64,000 bases of DNA, taken from Rallus limicola. Lineage: Eukaryota > Chordata > Aves > Gruiformes > Rallidae. The DNA lies in contig JAKCOZ010000003.1 of the NCBI GenBank assembly GCA_022605955.1, positions 10,053,331-10,117,330 of the forward strand. Direction: 5' to 3'. The translations under genes and the position numbers were made by a program. The notes under the pieces are model-generated. The model worked only from the letters and a program-made list of their open reading frames with translations, had not been told where the DNA came from and did no database searches. Positions 24,357 through 32,148 of this stretch are shown in pieces (position 1 is the first letter of the stretch; each line of letters opens with the position of its first letter).

Positions 24357-26315
24357 ATGCTGTGGTATTTATTCACATGGCTGTGGTCACTGCTGTGGCA
24401 GCCAAACTACCGTATGCTGTATGCAATCCTGACAGGATTTTCTACCATGTCGAAGCTGCGTCTCCTGTTCTTGTATATTATGATAACAGTCTATGATTCA
24501 GTAATATCGAGGATCATGAACTTTTTCTGGTACTTATATGAGATCTTGCTGCCCTGTCCATTCCTTGGACAGGGAGGGTTTAAAAACGGCAGCTGGTATG
24601 GTGGGAGTACTGCTTTCTTTTCCTTTGGGCTAAATACAACAACTCTGCTAGCAGTTTTTAAAAACTTCCAATATCCCTGGGATATTCAAACTAGCATTTT
24701 GTTGTTTTTAGCTTTGGTGCAGATGGTTCAGTTGTTGTCAAATATTAAGCAGAGGTTTATGAATACCACTCAAGAGTTTTCTGCGAGGCCAGATAAACAT
24801 GAGTGGCAGGGCATGTGGCAGAGCATGGGCAGGTACCTAGGTACTTTCTCACTCCCAATGGCTTGGAGTTTCACTCCTGAGCAGTTACAGGACCCTGGTA
24901 AAGTTACTGCATATCTGAAAAGGAATTGCTGTAAGTTTACCAGAGAAGCACACCTTACTGCACTGTGCTGGGCCCTGGCCACTATTTACAAAACACTGCT
25001 TGATAACAGGCAGTACTGTCAGCACTGTCAGAGGGAAAGGAATGAAAACAAACCAGCAAAGACTGCAGCTGCTGCAACCCCTATGACTGGCACTGCAGCT
25101 ACTGTAACTTCTGTGACTAGTACTGTGGCTACCGCAACTAGTCCAACCAATGCTGCAGCTGCTGCAACCCCTATGACTGGCACTGCAGCCACTGTAACTT
25201 CTGTGACTAGCACTGTGGCTACTGCCACTAGTCCAACCAATGCTGCAGCTACTGCCACCCCTACAGCAGATACTGCTAATAAAACAAAAAACCAACCCCC
25301 GCCAGTGTCTGTTGCTCCCGTACAAACGAGGAAACACACAAAGAAATCAGTTCGTGTAGTGAAGGATGATGATGATGAAGCAGGGCCATCTGGAGCATGT
25401 CAGGATGGAGCAGGGCCATCTCAGGCATCTCAGGCAGAGGCAGAACCAGAGATTGTCACACGATCCCTGACCCTGAGTGAGCTGCGTGAGGTTCGAAAAG
25501 ATTTCAGCCGCCGCCCAGGTGAGCACATCATCACCTGGTTGCTCCGATGCTGGGATCTAGGGGCCAGTAGTCTGGAATTAGATGGCAGGGAGGCCAAGCA
25601 GTTGGGATCCCTAGCTAGAGAAGGAGGCATTGACAAGGAAATTGGGAAAAAGCCAGAAATCCTCAGCCTCTGGAGGCGACTACTGTCAAGTGTGGAGGAA
25701 AGGTATCCCATAAAGGAATATATTACATGTCACTCACCCAAGTGTAACAGCATAGAGGCAGTTATCCAGTACCTGAGAGAATTAGCTGTACGGGAGATCA
25801 TTTATTATGATCTGGACAATACACAGAATCCCTCTGATCCTGATGAAGTTATATGCACCCCAGATATGTGGCGTAAGGTTGTACGAAGTGCACCAGCAGG
25901 GCACACCAATTCACTAGCATCAATAGACTGGGAGGATGCATATCCACCAACTGTAGAACAAGTGTCCTGGCGACTCCGGAAATATGAAGACAATGTTTCC
26001 CACTCTATGATCGCAGCGGTAGAGAAACTGGTCAAACGATTTGACCAACATTGGGGCAATGTTGCAGCTACTAGGAGAAAGCGTCCATCATCCCAGAAGG
26101 GAGGATACAGAAGGTACACACCACGAGACACGGTGCGAGGGCAGCTGTGGTCTTACCTGCGTGACCATGGTGAGGACATGAGGAAGTGGCATATGCAGCC
26201 CACCTCAGCCCTCCAGGCACGAGTAGATGAGCTTCGAGGTAAAAGAATCGCACAACGCAATGTTGTCAGGAAGAAGGCTGCACCAGTGAGCAGCCAATAC
26301 GACCAGCAACAATAG
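24357..26315 (+). CDS. gag: Gag-like structural polyprotein of the ERVL provirus
   Basis: The frame gives 652 residues from ATG 24357, the first ATG after the primer site, with A at -3; the frame is open back to about 24333 only through non-ATG codons. Residues 1-130 are very hydrophobic, with candidate membrane segments at about 1-14, 35-50, 53-70, 84-104 and 112-130. Residues 237-300 are an Ala/Thr-rich stretch made of a 30-residue tandem repeat. Residues 336-365 are acidic and Gly/Ser/Pro-rich. Residues 366-570 (RSLTLSELREVRKDFSRRPG onward) form a helical, capsid-like block familiar from bird ERVL annotations. A basic part (RRKRPSSQKGGYRR, about 573-586) may bind nucleic acid. There is no CCHC zinc knuckle; CQHC at 221-224 is the only cysteine pair of that kind. 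It ends at a TAG and pol continues in the same frame. The role as Gag is inferred from position and capsid-like sequence. Confidence 0.88.
   Translation: MLWYLFTWLWSLLWQPNYRMLYAILTGFSTMSKLRLLFLYIMITVYDSVISRIMNFFWYLYEILLPCPFLGQGGFKNGSWYGGSTAFFSFGLNTTTLLAVFKNFQYPWDIQTSILLFLALVQMVQLLSNIKQRFMNTTQEFSARPDKHEWQGMWQSMGRYLGTFSLPMAWSFTPEQLQDPGKVTAYLKRNCCKFTREAHLTALCWALATIYKTLLDNRQYCQHCQRERNENKPAKTAAAATPMTGTAATVTSVTSTVATATSPTNAAAAATPMTGTAATVTSVTSTVATATSPTNAAATATPTADTANKTKNQPPPVSVAPVQTRKHTKKSVRVVKDDDDEAGPSGACQDGAGPSQASQAEAEPEIVTRSLTLSELREVRKDFSRRPGEHIITWLLRCWDLGASSLELDGREAKQLGSLAREGGIDKEIGKKPEILSLWRRLLSSVEERYPIKEYITCHSPKCNSIEAVIQYLRELAVREIIYYDLDNTQNPSDPDEVICTPDMWRKVVRSAPAGHTNSLASIDWEDAYPPTVEQVSWRLRKYEDNVSHSMIAAVEKLVKRFDQHWGNVAATRRKRPSSQKGGYRRYTPRDTVRGQLWSYLRDHGEDMRKWHMQPTSALQARVDELRGKRIAQRNVVRKKAAPVSSQYDQQQ
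25062..25265 (+). repeat. 90-bp tandem repeat inside gag (30-residue Ala/Thr-rich unit)
   Basis: Two full units, 25081-25170 and 25171-25260, differ at six of 90 positions; partial copies lie at both edges. Each unit encodes a block containing TPMTGTAATVTSVTSTVATA. The period is a multiple of three, so copy-number change keeps the frame open. The region is a likely length-variable linker between the hydrophobic N-terminus and the capsid-like part. Confidence 0.93.
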
Positions 26316-26390
26316 AGGGGCCCTGCCTCCAGCCAGGTGGAGGAGAGGGATAACCGTGTTTATTGGACTGTGTGGATCAGATGGCCTGGC
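26313..26390 (+). promoter_or_regulatory. Candidate amber readthrough signal with downstream pseudoknot potential
   Basis: The gag stop TAG (26313-26315) is followed, still in frame, by pol. Ten bases after the stop, CCTCCA (26326-26331) can pair with TGGAGG (26338-26343) around a GCCAGG loop. That loop is exactly complementary to CCTGGC at 26385-26390, giving an H-type pseudoknot possibility. Gammaretroviruses use such a layout for gag-pol suppression, with a stop codon, short purine-rich spacer and pseudoknot. The zero-length first loop means one or more pairs would have to open. Function is inferred. Confidence 0.55.
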
Positions 26391-29300
26391 ATGTCAGACC
26401 CACAAGAGTACAAGGCTCTGGTGGATACTGGTGCCCAGTGTACGATAATGCCATCGAATCATGTAGGGACAAAACCTGTCAGCATTTCTGGAGTGACAGG
26501 TGGATCCCAACAATTGACTGTGTTAGAGGCTGAAGTGAGCTTAACTGGGAAGGACTGGGAGAAACACCCAATTGTGACTGGCCCAGAAGCTCCATGCATT
26601 TTAGGTATAGATTACCTCCGTAGAGGTTATTTTAAGGACCCAAAAGGGTACCGGTGGGCTTTTGGAATAGCTGCTTTGGAGACAGAAGGCACTGAGCAAT
26701 TGCGTGCCTTGCCTGGACTCTCTGATGATCCTTCTGTTGTGGGGTTATTGAAGGTTGAAGAACAGCAGGTGCCAATTGCTACAACGACGGTGCACAGGAG
26801 ACAATACCGTACTAACAGGGATTCCCTGATCCCCATCCATAAGCTGATTCGTCAACTAGAGAATCAAGGGGTGATCAGCCGAACCCGCTCACCCTTTAAC
26901 AGTCCCATATGGCCAGTGCGGAAGTCCGATGGAGAGTGGAGGCTGACAGTGGATTATCGTGGCCTAAACGAAGTCACTCCAGGTATGAGTGCTGCTGTAC
27001 CAGACATGCTGGAACTGCAGTATGAATTGGAGTCAAAGGCAGCCAAGTGGTATGCCACAATTGACATTGCAAATGCTTTCTTCTCAATACCACTGGCGCC
27101 AGAGTGCAGGCCACAATTTGCTTTCACTTGGAGGGGCATCCAATACACGTGGAATCGTCTGCCCCAGGGGTGGAAACACAGCCCCACCATTTGCCATGGA
27201 CTAATTCAGACCACACTGGAAAAGGGTAAAGCCCCAGAGCACCTGCAGTATATTGATGACATCATTGTATGGGGCAATACAGCAGAGGAAGTATTTGAGA
27301 AAGGAAAAAGGATAATTCAAATCCTTTTGGAAGCTGGTTTTGCTATAAAGCAAAGTAAAGTCAAGGGGCCTACCCGAGAAATCCAGTTTTTAGGAATAAA
27401 ATGGCAGGATGGGCGTCGTCAGATCCCAATGGACATTATCAATAAAATAGCAGCTATGTCTCCACCAAGCAACAAAAAGGAAACACAAGCTTTCTTAGGT
27501 GTTATAGGTTTTTGGCGAATGCATGTCCCAAACTACAGTCTCATTGTGAGCCCACTCTACCACGTAACTCGGAAGAAGAATGATTTCCAATGGGGCCCTG
27601 AGCAGCAGCAAGCCTTTGAACAGATCAAACGCGAGATAGTCCATGCAGTAGCCCTTGGGCCTGTCCGGACAGGGACAGATGTTAAAAATGTGCTTTACAC
27701 TGCAGCCGGGGAGAATGGCCCTACCTGGAGTCTCTGGCAGAAAGCACAAGGGGAGACTAGAGGTCGACCACTGGGGTTTTGGAGTCGGGCCTACAAAGGA
27801 TCTGAGGCCAATTATACTCCAACAGAAAAGGAAATACTGGCCGCCTATGAAGGGGTTCGAGCCGCTTCAGAAGTGATTGGAACTGAAGCTCAACTCCTCC
27901 TGGCACCCCGACTGCCGGTGCTGGGCTGGATGTTCAAAGGGAAGGTCCCTTCTACACACCATGCCACTGATGCTACGTGGAGCAAGTGGGTTGCACTAAT
28001 TACTCAGCGGGCTCGAATAGGAAACCCTAATCGCCCAGGAATCATGGAAGTGATCACAGACTGGCCAGAAGGCAAAGATTTTGGGATGTCACCAGAGGAC
28101 GAGGAGGTGACACGTGCTGAAGAAGCCCCACCTTACAACAAACTGCCAGAGAATGAGAAGCGATATGCCCTGTTCACCGATGGCTCCTGTCGCCTTGTGG
28201 GAAGGCAGCGAAGATGGAAAGCTGCTGTATGGAGTCCTACCAGACAAGTAGCAGAAGCCACTGAAGGAAAAGGTGAATCAAGCCAATTTGCTGAGGTGAA
28301 GGCCATCCAGTTGGCCTTGGACATTGCTGAGAGAGAAAAGTGGCCAATGCTCTATCTTTATACTGACTCATGGATGGTAGCTAATGCCCTGTGGGGTTGG
28401 TTGCAACAGTGGAAAAAGAACAACTGGCAGCGTAGAGGCAAACCCATATGGGCTGCTGACTTATGGCAAGACATTGCTACCCGATTAGAGAGGCTTGTTG
28501 TAAAGGTACGTCATGTTGATGCCCATGTACCTAAGAGTCGAGCCATGGAGGAACATCAAAACAACCATCAGGTAGATAAGGCTGCTAGGATTGAAGTGGC
28601 TCAGGTAGATCTAGACTGGCAACATAAAGGTGAATTATTCATAGCTCGATGGGCTCATGATTCCTCAGGTCATCAAGGGAGAGATGCAACATATAGATGG
28701 GCTCGAGATCGAGGGGTGGACTTAACCATGGATGCTATTGCACAAGTTATCCATGAATGTGAGACGTGTGCCGCAATTAAGCAGGCGAAGCGGTTGAAGC
28801 CGCTTTGGTATGGGGGACGGTGGATGAAATATAAATATGGGGAGGCCTGGCAGATTGATTACATCACCCTCCCACAAACCCGCCATGGCAAACGCTATGT
28901 GCTTACAATGGTGGAGGCTACCACTGGCTGGCTAGAAACATATCCGGTACCCCATGCTACTGCCCGGAATACAATCCTGGGCCTTGAAAGGCAAGTCCTA
29001 TGGCGACACGGCACCCCAGAAAGAATCGAGTCAGACAACGGGACTCATTTCCGAAATGCTCTCATAGACACCTGGGCCAAAGAGCATGGCATTGAATGGG
29101 TGTACCACATTCCTTATCATGCACCAGCCTCTGGGAAAATTGAACGATATAATGGACTCTTAAAGACCACCCTGAAAGCAATGGGTGGTGGAACATTCAA
29201 ACATTGGGATACAAATTTGGCAAAAGCCACGTGGTTAGTTAACTCTAGGGGTTCTACCAATCGGGCTGGCCCTGCCCAGTCAAAATTTCCATGTACTGTA

Positions 29301-29510
29301 GAAGGAGACAGAGTCCCAGTGGTGCACATGAAAAGTATATTAGGGAAGACAGTTTGGGTCATCCCTGCTTCAGGTAAAGGTAAACCTATGTCGGGAATTG
29401 TTTTTGCTCAAGGACCTGGTTCTACTTGGTGGGTAATGCAGAAGGATGGAGAAACTCGATGTGTACCTCAAAGGGATTTGATTTTAGGTGAGAATAGCCA
29501 ATGTAATTAG
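26316..29510 (+). CDS. pol: Pol polyprotein of the ERVL provirus: protease, reverse transcriptase, RNase H, integrase
   Basis: The open frame follows the gag TAG in the same frame, so it is probably made only as a Gag-Pol readthrough product; the first usable GTG is at 26337 and residues are numbered from there. Protease: LVDTGA with catalytic Asp 30, and ILGIDYL at 88-94. Reverse transcriptase: Asp 243 in TIDIANAFF, LPQG at 275-278, YIDD at 305-308. RNase H: Asp 615 (FTDGS), Glu 653, Asp 677 (YTDSW), Asp 747. Integrase: zinc site His 774, His 779, Cys 808, Cys 811; catalytic Asp 841, Asp 900 and Glu 936 with 35 residues between the last two. All catalytic residues are present and there is no frameshift or stop in 1057 codons. 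The C-terminus is short, with no dUTPase and no overlap into an env gene. Enzyme activity is likely but untested. Confidence 0.95.
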   Translation, partial: RGPASSQVEERDNRVYWTVWIRWPGMSDPQEYKALVDTGAQCTIMPSNHVGTKPVSISGVTGGSQQLTVLEAEVSLTGKDWEKHPIVTGPEAPCILGIDYLRRGYFKDPKGYRWAFGIAALETEGTEQLRALPGLSDDPSVVGLLKVEEQQVPIATTTVHRRQYRTNRDSLIPIHKLIRQLENQGVISRTRSPFNSPIWPVRKSDGEWRLTVDYRGLNEVTPGMSAAVPDMLELQYELESKAAKWYATIDIANAFFSIPLAPECRPQFAFTWRGIQYTWNRLPQGWKHSPTICHGLIQTTLEKGKAPEHLQYIDDIIVWGNTAEEVFEKGKRIIQILLEAGFAIKQSKVKGPTREIQFLGIKWQDGRRQIPMDIINKIAAMSPPSNKKETQAFLGVIGFWRMHVPNYSLIVSPLYHVTRKKNDFQWGPEQQQAFEQIKREIVHAVALGPVRTGTDVKNVLYTAAGENGPTWSLWQKAQGETRGRPLGFWSRAYKGSEANYTPTEKEILAAYEGVRAASEVIGTEAQLLLAPRLPVLGWMFKGKVPSTHHATDATWSKWVALITQRARIGNPNRPGIMEVITDWPEGKDFGMSPEDEEVTRAEEAPPYNKLPENEKRYALFTDGSCRLVGRQRRWKAAVWSPTRQVAEATEGKGESSQFAEVKAIQLALDIAEREKWPMLYLYTDSWMVANALWGWLQQWKKNNWQRRGKPIWAADLWQDIATRLERLVVKVRHVDAHVPKSRAMEEHQNNHQVDKAARIEVAQVDLDWQHKGELFIARWAHDSSGHQGRDATYRWARDRGVDLTMDAIAQVIHECETCAAIKQAKRLKPLWYGGRWMKYKYGEAWQIDYITLPQTRHGKRYVLTMVEATTGWLETYPVPHATARNTILGLERQVLWRHGTPERIESDNGTHFRNALIDTWAKEHGIEWVYHIPYHAPASGKIERYNGLLKTTLKAMGGGTFKHWDTNLAKATWLVNSRGSTNRAGPAQSKFPCTVEGDRVPVVHMKSILGKTVWVIPASGKGKPMSGIVFAQGPGSTWWVMQKDGETRCVPQRDLILGENSQCN

Positions 29511-30007
29511 TAAGGTAGAAATTGTATTATAATAAGTGCTAAATAACCCATTACAGTATATACATTATTACTTTAATTTCTGTATATATAATTGTTGTTG
29601 TGTGTTGTACCAATGGAGTTACAGCCGGAAACATACACGTCAATGAAGGAAGACTGCCACGATGATGGGATCAAGACCTACCATCACAAGAACTTTTTCC
29701 TCTTCCCCTTTGAAAATGAACACTTTTGATTCACAGACCATGACCATGGACCATGTCAGATGCATTGGTCGAGAGCCCGAGATGCAGTATGCAACGATCC
29801 AATGGTGCATACTGACACCATGAGAGACTGTTACAACGAATGAAGCCTGAAAGTCATGGACTAAATCATTTACTCAACAAAACTCAGAAGAATGGTCCAT
29901 AGACTAAGGGAATAATACAGATATGTGTGTCTGAAACATTGGTTGTACCCAAAAGAAATGGTTGGATCTGGTCATGACGTAAATGGTATGGAATAAGGGG
30001 TGGATAA
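29511..30007 (+). other. Provirus tail between pol and 3' LTR, env absent
   Basis: About 500 bp with no envelope-like frame, signal peptide or membrane segment. One small ATG frame of 38 codons (29613-29729, starting MELQPETYTSMKED) is open, but I recognise nothing in it. The right end is the purine-rich tract. This short tail is consistent with an env-less, intracellular life cycle. Confidence 0.8.
29990..30007 (+). promoter_or_regulatory. Purine-rich tract (plus-strand primer) of the provirus
   Basis: GGAATAAGGGGTGGATAA sits directly before the 3' LTR. It is purine-rich but has three T residues, so it is a weak polypurine tract. The position fits plus-strand DNA priming. Confidence 0.65.
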
Positions 30008-30596
30008 TGTCCTGGTTTCAGTCAGGATAGAGTTAATTTCATTTGTAGCAGCGGATGGAATGCTGTGTTTGGGAGTTAAAATGAAAACAGTGCTGATAAC
30101 ACCCTGATGTTTTTAGTTGCAGTCAGACAGTCAATGCCAGGACAGGTGACCCAGATGGGCCAAAGAGAGTATTCCATGCCAATTACGTCCTGCCCAGGAT
30201 AAAGGGGGGCTGATGGGAGGAAGAAGGGGCGGTTCCGGGGACGCGAGCGGCCGGGACGCGAGGGTCTTGGGGGACGGTCGGGTTCCGGGACGGCTCTGGG
30301 TGGTACGGCCTGAGTTGTGTGGTTCGGTGAGAAACTGCATTGTGTATCAATATTTTCATATTCTTTTGCTCTATAGTCCTGTTAGCATTGTATATATTTT
30401 ATTTTTCTGTTATCTTAGTAAACTATCCTTATCCCAACCCACGGGCCTCTTAGTTTCTTGGTTTTGGAGTTATTTGCCCCTTCCTTTTCCCTTCCCTTGT
30501 TTCCCCCCTCCCCTTTTTCCCTTTTCTCCTGCTCTTTTACTTTAAGGAGCAGGCAGCTGCGTGGATCTCGGCCCAAGCCGGGGTGAAACCACGACA
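30008..30596 (+). repeat. 3' long terminal repeat of the provirus
   Basis: 589 bp, identical to the 5' LTR at every base I compared. TG...CA ends; followed by the target duplication AGGCT. Confidence 0.95.
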
Positions 30597-30601
30597 AGGC
30601 T
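30597..30601 (+). repeat. Right target-site duplication of the provirus (AGGCT)
   Basis: Second copy of the 5-bp host sequence found at 23642-23646. Confidence 0.95.
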
Positions 30602-31079
30602 ATATAATATTTCAGTCATATTGTCAAGAATTCACCCCAGACTACAGCCTGCAGTCTTAACCTCAGGAATATCTGTTGTTCAACCATGAAATATGAGAAT
30701 AACCCTTTACCACTCCTTACAGTTTTGTGAAGGGAAGCATTGGAAGTCTAAGAAACCTTGATCTGTTTATTCTTCAGCCCAGTAGAAAGACTTTGGCTCA
30801 TATTAGAAAGCTGTTTTTTAAAACAGCCAACCATATGCACAGCAGCTCCAACAAGTAAGTCTGTATCAGCTGGAAGGCAGGATAAATGTGAGCAAGCCTC
30901 CACAAGACTTTCAATGCCTTCTCATCCTTTCCCTTCTCCAGCCATGCTTCCCAGCCAGCTTGCTTAGTGGAAGGGTGAGTTAGATGCTCCTATACTGATG
31001 GGGTTTTGGTAGCAAGAAAAAAGCAACAAGAAAGCCAGAGGCTGTGGCACATCAGATGTACCTCTCTTTTGGTGTTAGA
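30602..31079. other. Unique stretch, no gene seen
   Basis: AT-rich DNA between the provirus and a CR1 copy; nothing recognised. Confidence 0.55.
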
Positions 31080-31477
31080 CCAGCAGCAACAGATGAGAGT
31101 TGGGCTTGTTCAGCCTGAAGAACAGAAGGCTCCAGGGACATCAAATTACAGCCTACCAGTACTTAAATGTGTCGTACAGGAAAGATGGAGAGGGACTGTT
31201 CACCAGGGAGTATAATGATAGGACAAGGGGCAATGGCTTCAAGCTGAAAGAGGGTAGGTTTAGGTCTTTACTATGAGGCTGGTGAGGCATTCCAACAGGT
31301 TACCCAGAGAGGTTGTGGAAGCCCTATCACAGGAAGCGTTCAAGGCCAGGTTGGATGGTGCTTTGGGCAACTCAGTGTAGTGGAGGGTGTCCCTGCCCAA
31401 GGCAAGGGGATTAGAACTAGATTATATTTGAGATCCCTCTCAACCCACAGCATTCTGTGATTCTATGATTCTATAGA
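31080..31477 (+). mobile_element. CR1 LINE, 5'-truncated, plus strand
   Basis: Contains TTCAGCCTGAAGAACAGAAG, ATAGGACAAGGGGCAATGGC, CAGAGAGGTTGTGGAAGCCC and the tail ATTCTGTGATTCTATGATTC. These are the consecutive landmarks of a CR1 3' end in plus orientation. Confidence 0.92.
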
Positions 31478-31739
31478 TCATACAAGGAAATACAGTCAAT
31501 AGGGAGCAATGAGATGTAAGATTAATGAAAGGTGAAGTAAGCATGAATACAATGCAAGTGATTCCTTCATAACAACTGATGTTTTGTAAAGGACATAAAA
31601 GGAACATCAAAAAATGAACTTGAGGTCTCTTATCAAGAGCCACAAAAACCCAGTGAGGACAGACAGCACTCCTTGCCTTCTGTGTCCAGACCACATAGAT
31701 TCACACATTTTGAACTCAATGTTTTTGTGAGGTTTGAAG
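31478..31739. other. Short unique stretch, nothing seen
   Basis: AT-rich spacer between CR1 and a solo LTR. Confidence 0.5.
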
Positions 31740-32143
31740 TGTCTGGGTTCAGCCTGGGATGGGACACCACCAAGATGAACCAGAAGGGGTATTCCATACC
31801 ATATGACATCATGCTCATTATAAGAAGAGGATAGTCGGGAAGGAGCGACACAGCTCCAGGGCATGCAGCTCAAAGACTGTCCAGCTTCATGATGGGCCTC
31901 GAGTGTGTGGTCTGAGTTGCATGTTTTTTGGTAAGAAACTTCATTATTTATCACCAGTTGTGTATATTTTGTTCTAAGTCCTGTTATTGCTTCCCTCTCC
32001 CTGTGCTGTCCCAGTAAAATGTCATCCAAAATCTGTGACGTTTGCCTTTGTTTCCCCATTCTCCTCCCCATCCCACTGGGGTATGAAGGGGTGAGCAAGG
32101 GTCCAGGTTGTGCTCAACTACCTGCTGGGGCTGAACCACAACA
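31740..32143 (+). mobile_element. Solo ERVL-type LTR, plus strand, internally shortened
   Basis: Starts TGTCTGGGTTCAGCCTGGG. It contains GGGGTATTCCATACCATATG, CATCATGCTC and CCAGTAAAATG, and ends CTGGGGCTGAACCACAACA. At 404 bp it is shorter than its relatives here and lacks the usual GAGTTAATTT block, so the U3 part is partly deleted. Flanks (TGAAG before, GCAAG after) match only in the last three bases, so the target duplication is decayed. Confidence 0.8.
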
Positions 32144-32148
32144 GCAAG

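Larger units (their letters stand above)
23647..30596 (+). mobile_element. Complete ERVL-like (class III) endogenous retrovirus, no env
   Basis: A 6950-bp provirus: 5' LTR, tRNA-Lys1,2-type primer-binding site, gag, an in-frame amber codon, pol (protease, reverse transcriptase, RNase H, integrase), a short non-coding tail, a purine-rich tract and the 3' LTR. Both LTRs are identical over 589 bp, the target duplication is perfect, and both main frames are open, so the insertion is very young. The LTR start (TGTCCTGGTTTCAG, GAGTTAATTTC) is the avian ERVL style. The primer site (also used by spumaviruses), the missing zinc knuckle and the missing env fit class III. The assignment rests on these features, not on a phylogeny. 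I see no dUTPase domain, which some mammalian ERVL carry. Confidence 0.93.

Noticed and set aside
25028..25339. Minus-strand frame rich in Ala/Val opposite the gag repeat
   Set aside because: It is the complement of the low-complexity gag repeat, which lacks stops in several frames.
29511..30007. Possible degraded env in the provirus
   Set aside because: Too short, with no signal peptide, cleavage site or membrane anchor in any frame.
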